A stretch of 64,000 nt of DNA from the NCBI RefSeq assembly GCF_013266755.1, contig NZ_JABRWJ010000002.1, positions 62,001 to 126,000 of the forward strand. Direction: 5' to 3'. The DNA is from Pseudaquabacterium terrae (GTDB lineage: Bacteria; Pseudomonadota; Gammaproteobacteria; Burkholderiales; Burkholderiaceae_C). This document shows, in pieces, positions 7,683 to 16,863 of this stretch. Every line of letters starts with the position of its first letter. Positions within the stretch are counted from its first letter, which is position 1. The position numbers and the translations under genes are program-made. The notes under the pieces are model-generated. The model saw nothing but the letters and a program-made list of their open reading frames with translations, had not been told where the DNA came from and ran no database searches.

Positions 7683-10600
7683 AGAAGGTGCTCGGCTGGA
7701 TCTTCAACCGCTTCGTGCTCGGGGCGGTGCTGTTGCTCGCATTGAGTCTCGTGATCTGGTTCGTGGGTCCGATCATCGCGATCGGCGAGTCGCGGCCGCT
7801 GGACAGCGAACGCGCCCGCTGGATCACGATCGGCGTGCTGGTGCTGCTGTTCGTGCTGTGGGCGACGATCTCGATCATCCGCAAGCGCCGCGGCAACAAC
7901 CAGGTCGTCGACCAGCTGCTCGCTGCGCCGCCGGCCGGCGCCGGTGGGCCCGCCAGCGCGCAGGAAAGCGCCGACATGAGCGCCGTGCGCCAGCGCTTCG
8001 AGCAGGCGCTGGGCACGCTGCGCAAGGCGCGCTTCGGCGGCGGCAAGGGCGGTGTGGCGGCGCGTTTCAGTGGCCGCTACCTTTACGAGTTACCGTGGTA
8101 CATGATCATCGGCGCGCCGGGGTCGGGCAAGACGACCGCGCTGCGCAACTCCGGCCTGCAGTTCCCGCTCGCCGACGCGGTGGGTGACCACGCGGTGCGC
8201 GGCGTCGGCGGCACGCGCAACTGCGACTGGTGGTTCACCGACCAGGCGGTGCTGATCGACACCGCCGGCCGCTTCACGACGCAGGACAGCGACCAGGCCA
8301 CCGACAGCGCGACCTGGACCGGCTTCCTCGGCATGTTGAAGCGCTCGCGCCCGCGCCAGCCGCTGAACGGCGTGCTGGTGACGGTGTCGGTCGCCGACCT
8401 GATCGCCAAGTCCGGTGCCGAGCGCGCGCGCCACGCGGCCACCGTGCGCCAGCGCGTGCAGGAGCTGCACGAGAAGCTCAACATCCGCTTCCCGATCTAC
8501 CTGCTGGTGACCAAGTGCGACCTGCTGGCGGGTTTCATGGACACCTTCGGCTCGATCGACAAGGCGCAGCGCGCCGATCCCTGGGGTTTCACCTTCGCGC
8601 TCGACAAGTCGGGCCTGCCGAAGCAGCCGCCGACCAGCGAGCTGGGGCCGGAATTCGACCTGCTGCTGCAGCGCGTCAGCGACGGCCTGATCGATCGCCT
8701 GCAGGGTGAGACCGACCTGCAGCGGCGCGCCCGCATCTACGGCTTCCCGGGCCAGTTCGCGAACTTGCGCGCCGTGCTGCAGGAGTTCGTCGAATCGGTG
8801 TTCTCGCCGTCGCCCTATGAGGCACAGCCGCTGCTGCGCGGCGTGTACTTCGTCAGCGGCACGCAGGAAGGCACGCCGATCGACCGCATGCTCGGCTCGA
8901 TCGCGCGCCAGTACCAGATCGAGCGTGCGGTGCTCGCGCCGCAGCAGGCCAGCGGCCGCAGCTACTTCCTGTCGCGCCTGCTGACCGACGTCGTGTTCGC
9001 CGAACAGGGCATCGCCGGCACGAACATCGGCTGGGAGCGCAAGCGCCAGGCGCTGGTGCTCGCCGCCTACGCCGGCATCGGGCTGCTGGCGGTGGGCACC
9101 ATCGTCGCGTGGAGCATCAGCTACGGCAACAACAAGCGCTATGTCGAGCAGGTCGCCGCGCGCGTCGAATCGGTGCGGCGCCAGGTGCAGGAGACGCCGA
9201 ACCGTGCGTCGTCGAACCTGAACCCGATCATCAATGCGCTCGAGGCCACGCGCGGCCTGGCGACCGCCGGCGGGGGTGTCGCCGAAGGCGATGTGCCGTG
9301 GTCCTGGGGGTTCGGCCTGTACCAGGGCAACCGGCTCGACAGCGCCGCGCGCTCGGTCTACGACCGCATGCTGATCGACGCGATGCTGCCGCGCCTGGCG
9401 ATCCGCGTCGAAGAGCAGCTGCGCACCGGCGCGTCGCAGCAGGAGTCGCAGTACGAGGCGTTGAAGACCTACCTGATGATGTACGACCCGGACCACTTCG
9501 ACACCAAGGCCCTGAAGGCCCACGTCGAGTCGGACTGGGATGCGCGCCTCGGCCGCGAGCTGTCGACCGAGCAGCGCGAGCAGCTGACGCGTCACCTCGA
9601 CGCGCTGCTGGCACAGGGTGCCGCGGTGTCGCCGCTGCCGCAGGACAAGGGGCTGATCGACTCGACGCGGCTGCAGCTGGCCTCCGTCTCGTTGCCGCAG
9701 CGCGTCTACAACCGCCTGCGCACGCAGGGGCTGGGGGCCGAGTTTCCCGAGTTCACCGTCGTCAAGGCCGGTGGCGGCAATGCCCCGCTCGTCTTCACCC
9801 GCGTGAGTGGCCAGCCGCTGACCAAGGGCGTGCCCGGTCTCTTCAGCTACAACGGCTACCACAAGGGCTTCCAGTCGGTGGTCGGCGACGTCGCCAAGCA
9901 GCTCGACGACGAGCAGGAATGGGTGCTGGCGATCAAGACGCCGGTTGCGAAGTCCGCCGGCGCGCTGCTGTCGGACAAGCTGGTCGACGACGTGCGCCGC
10001 ATCTACCTCAACGAGTACGCGTCCACGTGGGAAGGCTTCATCGCCGACGTGCGCCTGGTGCCGGTGACCAGCATCTCGCAATCGGTGCAGACCACGCGCC
10101 TGCTGGCCGCGCCCGACAGCCCGCTGCCGCCGCTGCTGAAGGCGATGTCGCGCGAGACCACGCTGCTGGCCGGCTTCGGTTCGCTCGACTCGGCGGCCGA
10201 CAGCGCGCGCGCCAGCGTCACCGGCAAGATCCTGAGCAAGATCGGCGTGCGGCCGACGACCACCGGCGCGCCCGAGGCGCGCATCGAGAGCATCGTCGAC
10301 GATCGCTTCATCGGCATGCGACGGCTGGTCACCGCGCCCGAGGGCGGCAAGGCGCCGCTCGACGGCGTCATCGCGCGGCTCGGCGAGCTGCAGGTGCTGC
10401 TGACGGCGGTGGAGTCGGCATTGAAAGGTGGCGCCGCGCCGCCGGCCTCGCCGCTGCCGAACCAGCTGAAGGCCGAGGCCGCCAATTCGCCTGAGCCGGT
10501 GCGTTCGATGCTCGACAACCTCGGCTCGGCGAGCTCGAAGGTCGCGCTGATCCAGCTGCGCGAATCGCTGGCCCGTGACGTGCGCTCGCAGATCGGCGAG

Positions 10601-11251
10601 TTCTGCCAGCAGGCGGTGTCCGGCCGCTATCCCTTCGACGCCAGCTCGACGCGTGACGTCACGCAGGCCGACTTCGCGACGCTGTTCGGCCCCGGCGGCA
10701 AGTTCGACCAGTTGCTGCAGCAGAAGCTGCAGGCCTACGTCGACACCAGCACGCGGCCGTGGAGCTTCCGCCCGGTCGACGGCACGCCGCTGGGCACCGA
10801 CCACGGCCAGCTGCCGCAGTTCCAGCGCGCGGCGGCGATCAAGGAAACCTTCTTCGGCCCCGGCGGCCAGGCGGCGACCTTGCGGCTGGAGTTCAAGCCC
10901 GTCGAGATGGACCCGGCGCTGACGCAGTTCGTGCTCGACGTGGACGGTCAGATCGTGCGTTATGCGCACGGGCCGCAGATCCCGACCGTCGTGCAATGGC
11001 CGGGGCCGCGCGGCTCGGGCCAGGTGCGGGTGATGGGCACGCCTTCGGGCGGCATGGTCAACGACGGTCCGTGGGCGCTGCTGCGCCTGTTCGACCGGGT
11101 GGCGATCCAGCCCGGCGCGGCGCCCGAGAAGTTCCGCGCCACCTTCGACCTCGACGGCCGCAAGGCGGTGTTCGACGTCACCACCGGCAGCGTTCGCAAT
11201 CCGTTCCGCATGCCCGACCTGCGGCAATTCGGCTGCCCCAACGGCCTGTGA
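7679..11251 (+). CDS. tssM: T6SS inner-membrane protein TssM (IcmF)
   Basis: TssM spans the envelope between TssL and TssJ. The 1190-residue product has two N-terminal membrane helices (about 12-35 and 48-66). A cytoplasmic NTPase domain follows, with an intact Walker A motif GAPGSGKTTA from about residue 145 and a conserved WWFTDQAVLIDTAGR segment. A third helix lies near residues 460-480, then the large periplasmic region ending in the beta-rich TssJ-binding domain. The length is normal for the family. The intact P-loop means it may be one of the ATP-dependent TssM proteins. The start overlaps the tssL stop, and tagF follows after 25 bp. Confidence 0.97.
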   Translation: MKKVLGWIFNRFVLGAVLLLALSLVIWFVGPIIAIGESRPLDSERARWITIGVLVLLFVLWATISIIRKRRGNNQVVDQLLAAPPAGAGGPASAQESADMSAVRQRFEQALGTLRKARFGGGKGGVAARFSGRYLYELPWYMIIGAPGSGKTTALRNSGLQFPLADAVGDHAVRGVGGTRNCDWWFTDQAVLIDTAGRFTTQDSDQATDSATWTGFLGMLKRSRPRQPLNGVLVTVSVADLIAKSGAERARHAATVRQRVQELHEKLNIRFPIYLLVTKCDLLAGFMDTFGSIDKAQRADPWGFTFALDKSGLPKQPPTSELGPEFDLLLQRVSDGLIDRLQGETDLQRRARIYGFPGQFANLRAVLQEFVESVFSPSPYEAQPLLRGVYFVSGTQEGTPIDRMLGSIARQYQIERAVLAPQQASGRSYFLSRLLTDVVFAEQGIAGTNIGWERKRQALVLAAYAGIGLLAVGTIVAWSISYGNNKRYVEQVAARVESVRRQVQETPNRASSNLNPIINALEATRGLATAGGGVAEGDVPWSWGFGLYQGNRLDSAARSVYDRMLIDAMLPRLAIRVEEQLRTGASQQESQYEALKTYLMMYDPDHFDTKALKAHVESDWDARLGRELSTEQREQLTRHLDALLAQGAAVSPLPQDKGLIDSTRLQLASVSLPQRVYNRLRTQGLGAEFPEFTVVKAGGGNAPLVFTRVSGQPLTKGVPGLFSYNGYHKGFQSVVGDVAKQLDDEQEWVLAIKTPVAKSAGALLSDKLVDDVRRIYLNEYASTWEGFIADVRLVPVTSISQSVQTTRLLAAPDSPLPPLLKAMSRETTLLAGFGSLDSAADSARASVTGKILSKIGVRPTTTGAPEARIESIVDDRFIGMRRLVTAPEGGKAPLDGVIARLGELQVLLTAVESALKGGAAPPASPLPNQLKAEAANSPEPVRSMLDNLGSASSKVALIQLRESLARDVRSQIGEFCQQAVSGRYPFDASSTRDVTQADFATLFGPGGKFDQLLQQKLQAYVDTSTRPWSFRPVDGTPLGTDHGQLPQFQRAAAIKETFFGPGGQAATLRLEFKPVEMDPALTQFVLDVDGQIVRYAHGPQIPTVVQWPGPRGSGQVRVMGTPSGGMVNDGPWALLRLFDRVAIQPGAAPEKFRATFDLDGRKAVFDVTTGSVRNPFRMPDLRQFGCPNGL

Positions 11252-11276
11252 TCATGCCTGCCTTGGAGCCGGCCCG

Positions 11277-11969
11277 ATGAACGGCAGCCCGCACGAGCCG
11301 CCCGGCTGGTGGGGCAAACTGTCGTCGCTGGGCGACTTCGCATCGCGCCGCGTCACGCCGGAGTGGGTGCGCGCCTGCGACGACTGGCTGGCACGCTCGA
11401 TCGCCATCAGCCAGCAGGTGCTCGGCGCGCGCTGGCTGGAGGTCTACCTCGGCGCGCCGGTCTGGCGCTTCGCCTGGGCGCCCGGCGTCATCGATCGCGA
11501 CTGGTGGTTCGGCGTGCTGATGCCCAGCTGCGACAACGTCGGCCGCTACTACCCGCTGGTCGTCGTGCAGCGGCGCGAGCGGCCGCCGATCGACCGCATC
11601 GGGTTCGACCACCTCGAGCTGTGGTGGATGCATGTCGCGCGCGCGGCGATGCAGACGCTGGGCGAGCCGTCGACGCTGGAGAGCTTCGAGGCCGCGCTCG
11701 CGCAGGCGCCGCCGTGGCCGAGCAACGGTCCGGTGATGGTGCCGCAGCAGCGCGGCGTCGTCGCCGGGCGTGAACGCTTCGCCATCGCCCCGGGCTGCTC
11801 GCTCGGCCAGTTGCTGCACGGCCTGTCGGTCAGCGAATTGCACGGCCGCAATGCCGGCCACAGCTTCTGGTGGCCGATCGGCGACGGCGCGCGCGAGGGC
11901 AGCTTCAGCCTCGGCAAGGGATTGCCGGACGCGAGCAGCTTCGCCGAGTTGCTCGCCGGCAGCTGGTAG
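11277..11969 (+). CDS. tagF: T6SS-associated protein TagF (ImpM family)
   Basis: The 230-residue product has the ImpM/TagF fold: GWWGKLSSLGDFASRRV at the N terminus, then WLEVYLGAPVWRFAW and GVLMPSCDNVGRYYPLVV. In other systems TagF represses T6SS assembly and is overcome by a phosphorylation-dependent or independent pathway; that role is family knowledge. It closes the tssJ-K-L-M-tagF run and stops 9 bp before the convergent PP2C gene. No terminator is visible in that 9-bp junction. The neighbouring phosphatase, FHA protein and kinases fit a post-translational control block. Confidence 0.92.
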   Translation: MNGSPHEPPGWWGKLSSLGDFASRRVTPEWVRACDDWLARSIAISQQVLGARWLEVYLGAPVWRFAWAPGVIDRDWWFGVLMPSCDNVGRYYPLVVVQRRERPPIDRIGFDHLELWWMHVARAAMQTLGEPSTLESFEAALAQAPPWPSNGPVMVPQQRGVVAGRERFAIAPGCSLGQLLHGLSVSELHGRNAGHSFWWPIGDGAREGSFSLGKGLPDASSFAELLAGSW

Positions 11970-11978
11970 CCGCGAGTC

Positions 11979-12776
11979 CTACCGCCTGAAGCGCGGGACC
12001 GTGTCGTCCGGCCGATAACGCGTGACATCGGTGGGGTCCCCCACCCACACCGCGACGGCGCTGTAGTTGTCCTGCTTCGGATTGGCCAACGCGACGATGC
12101 GCCGCTCCATCAGCTCGAGCCACTCCTGCGGCGTGCGCGAATGGCCGAGCGAATCGGCCAGCTGCAGCGCGTCGATCGGGTCCCACCAGCCGTCGGTGCA
12201 CAGCAGGAAGGCGTCGCCGTCCTGCAGCTCGACCGGCCGCACGACGGTGTGCGGCTGCACGTCGCCGTCGATGCCCAGCGCGGAGAGCAGCTGGTTCTTC
12301 TGCGGATGCGTGCTGGCCTGCGCGGCGGTGATCAGGCCGGCCTGCACCATGCGCTGCACGACGCTGTCGTCGGCAGTCACGAGGTCGGTGACGCCGCGCC
12401 GGATGCGGTACAGCCGCGAGTCGCCGACGTGCGTCCACAGCGCATGGCCGGCCTGGCCGTCGATCCACAGCGCGACGACCGTGCAGTGCATGCGTGCGTT
12501 GAGGTCGGTCGAGTCCTGGTGGCTCTGCACCACGGCATGCGCGGCGCGTACGACCTGCGTCAGCCCGGCCGGCGAGAAGCCGAGCGCGCCGTCCGTCAGC
12601 GCCGACTCGACGCTGGCCACCGCGCGCTGCGCCGCCTCGGCACCGCGGCGGTGTCCGCCGGCGCCGTCGGCGACCACCGCGAACCAGCCGTTGCTGGTGG
12701 CGCCGTAGCGCAGGTCGTCCTCGTTGCCCTGGCGCGCGCCTCGATCGGTGCGGCTGGCGATGCGGATGGCAAGCAC
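11979..12776 (-). CDS. pppA: PP2C-type Ser/Thr protein phosphatase (PppA-like)
   Basis: This is a stand-alone PP2C phosphatase of 265 residues, expected in the cytoplasm. The metal-binding signatures are present: TDRGARQGNEDD at the N terminus, VVADGAGGHRRG, THVGDSRLYR, and the C-terminal LLCTDGWWD and QDNYSAVAVWV. In T6SS threonine-phosphorylation pathways this enzyme reverses the kinase and resets secretion, with an FHA protein as the usual substrate. The gene starts 10 bp after the FHA gene stop, so the two are probably cotranscribed. It faces tagF head-on. Confidence 0.93.
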   Translation of the reverse strand: MLAIRIASRTDRGARQGNEDDLRYGATSNGWFAVVADGAGGHRRGAEAAQRAVASVESALTDGALGFSPAGLTQVVRAAHAVVQSHQDSTDLNARMHCTVVALWIDGQAGHALWTHVGDSRLYRIRRGVTDLVTADDSVVQRMVQAGLITAAQASTHPQKNQLLSALGIDGDVQPHTVVRPVELQDGDAFLLCTDGWWDPIDALQLADSLGHSRTPQEWLELMERRIVALANPKQDNYSAVAVWVGDPTDVTRYRPDDTVPRFRR

Positions 12777-12786
12777 GGCCTGAGCC

Positions 12787-14805
12787 CTAGCCGCCGCCGT
12801 TGTTGCGCTTCAGCCGTTCGAGCTGTTGCTCGTAGGCCGCCAGGAATGCTTTGCCAAAAAGGTTGTGGAAGTCCTCCTGCGCCTCGTCGCGGATCGTTTC
12901 GAAGTGCTGCAGGTACAGCTCCCACAGCTTGGCTTTGCGGTTCATCGGCAGCACGCTGTCGAGCAGCGAGCTGCCGACGAGCTTGGATTCGAGCTGCTGC
13001 GGCGCGAAGCGGCCGAGCATGCCGTCCAGCGCTGCGCGCATGCCGGCCACCGTGCCGATCGAGTGGCCGACCAGGTCGTTCATCGCGTCGGTCATCGCCG
13101 CGGGTCCGGCCAGGAAGCCGCGCATCGTCGGCCTCAGCAACTGCTCGATGCCGGTGGCGGCGTCGGGCGAGAACTTCAGCGGGTTGTTGCCGCGCGCCTG
13201 GATCACGGTGACCGCCGCGCGCAGCTCGTGCTTGGTGGTGGCGCGCACGGCGATCAGCTGCAGCGTGCCTTCGATGGCCGCGCGCAGCACGCCGCCGACC
13301 TCGCGCATCAGCGCCGGCGTCAGCCCCGGCAACAGCTCGGGCGGGATCGCGGCGCCTTCGCAGAACGCGCGCCACAACGCGTCGGTGTCGGCCGAACCCG
13401 GCGCCATCGCCGCTGGCGGCAGCGCGGCCGCGGGCGGCTGCGGCGTCGGTGCATGGGCTGCGGGCGCCGGGGGGGCGAACGGCGGCGCGGCCATCGGTGG
13501 CGCCATCGGCGGCGCGGGGGGCCGCACCTCGCCGAAGTCGAAGTCGACCGCCGCCGCGGCGACCGGCGGTGACGCCGCAACCGGCGGCGCCTCCGGCTCG
13601 ATGCGTGCGGCCGGCGTGGTGATCGGTGGTGGCGGCGGGCTGATCTGCCAATCGAAACGCGTCGGCAGCACCGGGTTCGCAACCTCGGGCGCCGGGGGCA
13701 CCGCGCGCGGCGCGGGTGCCCGCGCCGGCGGCGGCACGACCTGCGGCGGTACGAAGCCGGCCATCAGGTCGGGCGTGTGGTTGGCCGCCGACGGCGCGGC
13801 GGCCGGCGCCGGCCGATCGCTGCCTCCGAACAGCGCCAGGGGATCGACCGACAGTCCACCCGGTCCGGCCGGGACCGGCGCGCCGGCTCCGGCCCCACCG
13901 GCCGGCAGACCGGCCATGAAGTTGGCCAGCGGATCGTGGCTGCCGCCCGACGCGGCGGCCGGGCGCAGGCCGAAGACATCGTCGAGCGACGACGGCGGGG
14001 CGCTCGGAATCAGATCGTCGAAGGCGCCACCGCTGCCGCTGCGCGCCGCCGGGGCGGGGGCGAACGGGTCCGGCCGCACCGCGTGCGGTGCGGCGAAGGG
14101 GTCGAAGTCATCGGGCAGCTTGCCGCCCGGTGCCGGCGCCGGCATCGCGGCGCCGAGCGCCTGCGAGCTGCGCGGGATGCCCGCCGGTGCCGGCATCAAG
14201 TCGGCGAAGGTGTCGCCAGACACCTTGGTGCCCGGCGCCGGCCGCGCGAATGCCGGCGGCGCTGCGACCGGTGCGGCGGCCGGTGGACCACCGATCAGGT
14301 CGGCGAAGGGATTGCTGCTCGACAGCGGCGTGGCGATGTCCGACAGGCCGGCGGGTGCTGCGCCGGGGCGCGGCGTGCTGACCGGCGGCGGCGTCGACGG
14401 CTCGCGTGGCCAGGCATTGCTGCGCAGCGCGGTCGGCTCGGCCGCGGCGATCGCCGCGCGGCCGCGGGTGATGTCGGCGCCGTCTTCCGCATCGACGACC
14501 ACCTGCAACAGGTAGCCGCCGATGCGCACCTGGTCGTTGTGCGCGAGCAGCGTGCTGTCGCCCTGGACCAGCGTGCGGTTGCCGATGATGATCGGGTTCG
14601 CGGCGCCGACGTTCTTGATCAGGTACTGCGAGCCGGTGCCGATGATCTCGGCCTGCAGGCGCGAGATGTGGCGCTCCGGATCGGGCAGCGCCATCGTGTT
14701 GTGGTCGGCGCGGCCGATGGTGCCGCCGCTGGCATCGAAGCAGGCCGTGATCGGCTGGGTCAGCGGCTGCTCGTTGAGCGACACCGCGAGCAGGGTGAGG
14801 GTCAT
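12787..14805 (-). CDS. tagH: FHA-domain T6SS scaffold protein (Fha/TagH/ImpI type)
   Basis: The 672-residue product has an N-terminal FHA domain (about residues 1-105) with GTIGRADHNTMALPDPERHISR, the phosphothreonine-binding loop set. A very long Pro/Ala-rich linker (about 130-480) follows. The C-terminal T6SS FHA-associated domain (about 480-672) includes GVLRAAIEGTLQLIAVRATTKHELR and NPLKFSPDA. In characterised systems this protein is phosphorylated by PpkA and promotes apparatus assembly. The linker is unusually long and repetitive, with low-complexity GC-rich sequence. The upstream 317-bp region is shared with the divergent LysM lipoprotein and holds one CCGAAAGTCA element. Confidence 0.92.
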   Translation of the reverse strand: MTLTLLAVSLNEQPLTQPITACFDASGGTIGRADHNTMALPDPERHISRLQAEIIGTGSQYLIKNVGAANPIIIGNRTLVQGDSTLLAHNDQVRIGGYLLQVVVDAEDGADITRGRAAIAAAEPTALRSNAWPREPSTPPPVSTPRPGAAPAGLSDIATPLSSSNPFADLIGGPPAAAPVAAPPAFARPAPGTKVSGDTFADLMPAPAGIPRSSQALGAAMPAPAPGGKLPDDFDPFAAPHAVRPDPFAPAPAARSGSGGAFDDLIPSAPPSSLDDVFGLRPAAASGGSHDPLANFMAGLPAGGAGAGAPVPAGPGGLSVDPLALFGGSDRPAPAAAPSAANHTPDLMAGFVPPQVVPPPARAPAPRAVPPAPEVANPVLPTRFDWQISPPPPPITTPAARIEPEAPPVAASPPVAAAAVDFDFGEVRPPAPPMAPPMAAPPFAPPAPAAHAPTPQPPAAALPPAAMAPGSADTDALWRAFCEGAAIPPELLPGLTPALMREVGGVLRAAIEGTLQLIAVRATTKHELRAAVTVIQARGNNPLKFSPDAATGIEQLLRPTMRGFLAGPAAMTDAMNDLVGHSIGTVAGMRAALDGMLGRFAPQQLESKLVGSSLLDSVLPMNRKAKLWELYLQHFETIRDEAQEDFHNLFGKAFLAAYEQQLERLKRNNGGG

Positions 14806-14891
14806 GGCCGGTGTGGGATGGGTGCCCGGCAGCGGGGTCCGCCTTCTTCGGGGCAGGCCATCGTCGGCGGTGGCATCGGCGAGAGCAATGA

Positions 14892-14901
14892 CCGAAAGTC
14901 A
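14892..14901 (-). promoter_or_regulatory. CCGAAAGTCA element, site 1 (upstream of FHA gene)
   Basis: The plus strand reads CCGAAAGTCA, 87 bp before the FHA gene start on the minus strand. The site is extended to ATGACCGAAAGTCAT, a near-perfect inverted repeat, which suggests a protein-binding site more than a core promoter. See the finding on the recurrent element. Confidence 0.5.
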
Positions 14902-14984
14902 TCCCCGCCGTGGTGGACTTCACTCCCCCTTGCATGAGCGTGTTGCGCCGACGTGTTTCGAGCTGTTGCGCACGGTCGTTCGGC

Positions 14985-15014
14985 TTGTTGCCGGCTGCTT
15001 CGCTGGCCGATAAT
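14985..15014 (+). promoter_or_regulatory. Candidate sigma70 promoter for LysM lipoprotein gene
   Basis: TTGTTG at 14985-14990 and GATAAT at 15009-15014 have an 18-bp spacer. The surroundings are GC-rich, so an A/T-rich -10 hexamer stands out. It would give a leader of about 100 nt before the ATG at 15123. Confidence 0.45.
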
Positions 15015-15122
15015 TCATTTCAATGGGTTGCGCGCCATAGCGGCGCGGCGCGCCGCCCCTCGTTGTGGGGCTGGCCGGCCGGCTCGCCTGGGACCTCGGA
15101 CCGTTCAGGTGAGCAACAAAAG

Positions 15123-15983
15123 ATGACTTCCCGCTGTGATCTCCGTCGGCTGACGGCCTTGCTGGTGGGCGTCGGCCTGGTGGCGGGCTGCGCCCAGCCG
15201 CCGGGCAGCGGCGCCGCTCCCCCCGCTCCACGACCCGCGGCGCCGGCGCCCGGCGGTGGCCCGGCCCCCGCGCCGGGCACTGCGCCGTCCGACACCGGTG
15301 CCCCCTCATCGGCCGCCGCGCCGCTGTCGCCGCAAGCCATCCAGAAGGCCGTCACCAGTTCCATCGAACTGCTCGAAGCCGGCCATGAAGACCAGGCCGC
15401 CGCCGAGCTGCAGCGCGTGCTGCAGAGCGACCCGGGCCACAAGCTCGCGCAAAGCCTGATGCGCCAGATCAAGGACGATCCGGTAGCGATGCTCGGACGC
15501 GAGTCCTTCAGCTACCGTGTGCAGCCCGGCGAATCGCTGTCGCGCATCGCGCAGCGCTTCCTCAACGACGTGCACCAGTTCTACATCCTGGCGCGCTACA
15601 ACGACATCAAGGTGCCGCGGCAGCTGGCCGGTGGCCAGGTCATCCGCGTGCCGGGCAAGGCGCCGCCTCCGGCCGCGCCGGTGCCGCCGGCGCCCGCGCC
15701 CGTGGCCACGGCGCCGCCGCGTGTGCCGCCAGCGCCCACGCCCGCTGCGTCGGCGCCCACGGCGCCGGATCCTGCGGCCGAAGCCGACAAGGCGGCGCGT
15801 GCTCGCACCGAGGCGATCACCCGCCACACGCGCGCGGCGCGCTCGGCGTTCGCGAAGCAGGACCTCAACGGCGCGATCCGCGCCTGGGACAGCGTGCTCG
15901 AGCTCGACCCGAACAACCGCACCGCGCAGCTCGAACGCCAGAAGGCGATCGACCTGAAGGAAAAGCTCACGAAGGTGAAGTGA
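15123..15983 (+). CDS. LysM-domain lipoprotein with TPR-like tail
   Basis: The 286-residue product is a lipoprotein: signal peptide with lipobox VAGC near residue 21, then a Pro/Ala linker. A helical repeat-like segment (about 60-115) precedes a LysM domain (about 120-178) with SYRVQPGESLSRIAQRFL and LAGGQVIRVPG. After a second Pro-rich linker comes a TPR-like pair, AFAKQDLNGAIRAWDSVLELDPNN. LysM domains bind peptidoglycan, so the protein probably sits in the periplasm on the outer membrane. ATG at 15123 is chosen since the signal peptide starts there. Its 3' end overlaps the convergent TPR lipoprotein gene by 17 bp. A direct role in T6SS is inferred from position only. Confidence 0.8.
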   Translation: MTSRCDLRRLTALLVGVGLVAGCAQPPGSGAAPPAPRPAAPAPGGGPAPAPGTAPSDTGAPSSAAAPLSPQAIQKAVTSSIELLEAGHEDQAAAELQRVLQSDPGHKLAQSLMRQIKDDPVAMLGRESFSYRVQPGESLSRIAQRFLNDVHQFYILARYNDIKVPRQLAGGQVIRVPGKAPPPAAPVPPAPAPVATAPPRVPPAPTPAASAPTAPDPAAEADKAARARTEAITRHTRAARSAFAKQDLNGAIRAWDSVLELDPNNRTAQLERQKAIDLKEKLTKVK

Positions 15984-16863
15984 AGGGCAGCGGCTTGCGC
16001 AGCGGCACGGCCGGCGCGGGCAGCGTGCCGCCCTCGCGCAGCAGCTGCAGGCGCTGACGCACGGTCGGCTGCGCCGCATCGAGCTGCAGGCTGCGTTCGA
16101 GCGCGGCGATGGCGCCCGGGCGGTCGGTGGTCGCGATGCGCTCGGCCTTCTGCACCAGCAGCTCCGCCAGCAGCTTGCGCGCCGCCGGCGTGTCGCTGCG
16201 CTGACCGGCGGCGGGCGCCTGCAGCAGCGCGATCGCGTCGTCGAGCTCACCTTGCCCGGCCAGCATCGAGGCATGCTCGACGGCATTGCGGTCGGCGTCG
16301 GCGCGTGCGGCCGACGCGGGCACGGGCTTGGACGTCGGCGGTCGCGCCGCGGCATCGGCCGCCGTGCGGCGCGCCGAGGCTTCCCGGGCGAAGCGCGCTC
16401 CGGGCGGCTGGCGCTTGTTGCGATCGCGCTCGAGCTGGCGCAATGCGTCGGCGGCGCCTTCGTGCTGCGGGTCGATCACCAGCACGCTCAGGTACAGCTG
16501 GGTCGCGCCGTCCGAATCACCGCGCCTGGCTGCGGCATCGGCCTTGGGCAGGCGTTCGGCCAGCGTGCTCTGCACCAGCGCGCGCATGGCAGCCAGGCGC
16601 TCGCGGTAGTCGCGCTGCTCCGGGCGCAGCGCGACCAGCGCTTCCCAGGCCAGCACCGCCTCGCCGAGCCGGCCCTGGCGTGCCGCGACATCGGCTTTCG
16701 CGCGCTGGCGGCGCTCGAAGGCCTCGACGCCGCCGGTGGTCGCCGGCGCCGGCGCTGCAGTGGGTGCCGGTGCGCCGGCCGCCGCGGGCGGCGCCGGTGG
16801 CGCGCTGCCGCAGGCGGCGAGCAGCACGGCCAGCAGCGCGGTGACGGTGCACCAGATCCTCAT
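15967..16863 (-). CDS. TPR-like lipoprotein
   Basis: The 298-residue product has a lipoprotein signal peptide with lipobox LAAC near residue 18, then an Ala/Pro linker. TPR-like helical repeats follow (KADVAARQGRLGEAVLAWEALVALRP, GDSDGATQLYLSVLVIDPQHEGAADALRQLE and further copies). It resembles the C-terminal part of the convergent LysM lipoprotein, which suggests the two periplasmic proteins work together or share ancestry. Its start overlaps the stop of the deacetylase gene by four bases (ATGA), so both are translated from one mRNA. No specific function can be assigned. Confidence 0.78.
   Translation of the reverse strand: MRIWCTVTALLAVLLAACGSAPPAPPAAAGAPAPTAAPAPATTGGVEAFERRQRAKADVAARQGRLGEAVLAWEALVALRPEQRDYRERLAAMRALVQSTLAERLPKADAAARRGDSDGATQLYLSVLVIDPQHEGAADALRQLERDRNKRQPPGARFAREASARRTAADAAARPPTSKPVPASAARADADRNAVEHASMLAGQGELDDAIALLQAPAAGQRSDTPAARKLLAELLVQKAERIATTDRPGAIAALERSLQLDAAQPTVRQRLQLLREGGTLPAPAVPLRKPLPFTSPS

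Larger units (their letters stand above)
14806..15122. other. Divergent intergenic region between FHA and LysM genes
   Basis: This 317-bp gene-free stretch separates the minus-strand FHA gene from the plus-strand LysM lipoprotein gene. It contains a CCGAAAGTCA element at 14892-14901, here embedded in an inverted repeat ATGAC-N5-GTCAT (14888-14902). It also contains a candidate sigma70 promoter for the LysM gene at 14985-15014. No coding capacity with family features is seen. It is a likely control region for both directions. Confidence 0.7.

Noticed and set aside
13320-14381. Small plus- and minus-strand frames in the Pro/Ala-rich part of the FHA gene
   Set aside because: They are other-frame readings of low-complexity GC-rich coding sequence; none has a start context or a recognisable product.
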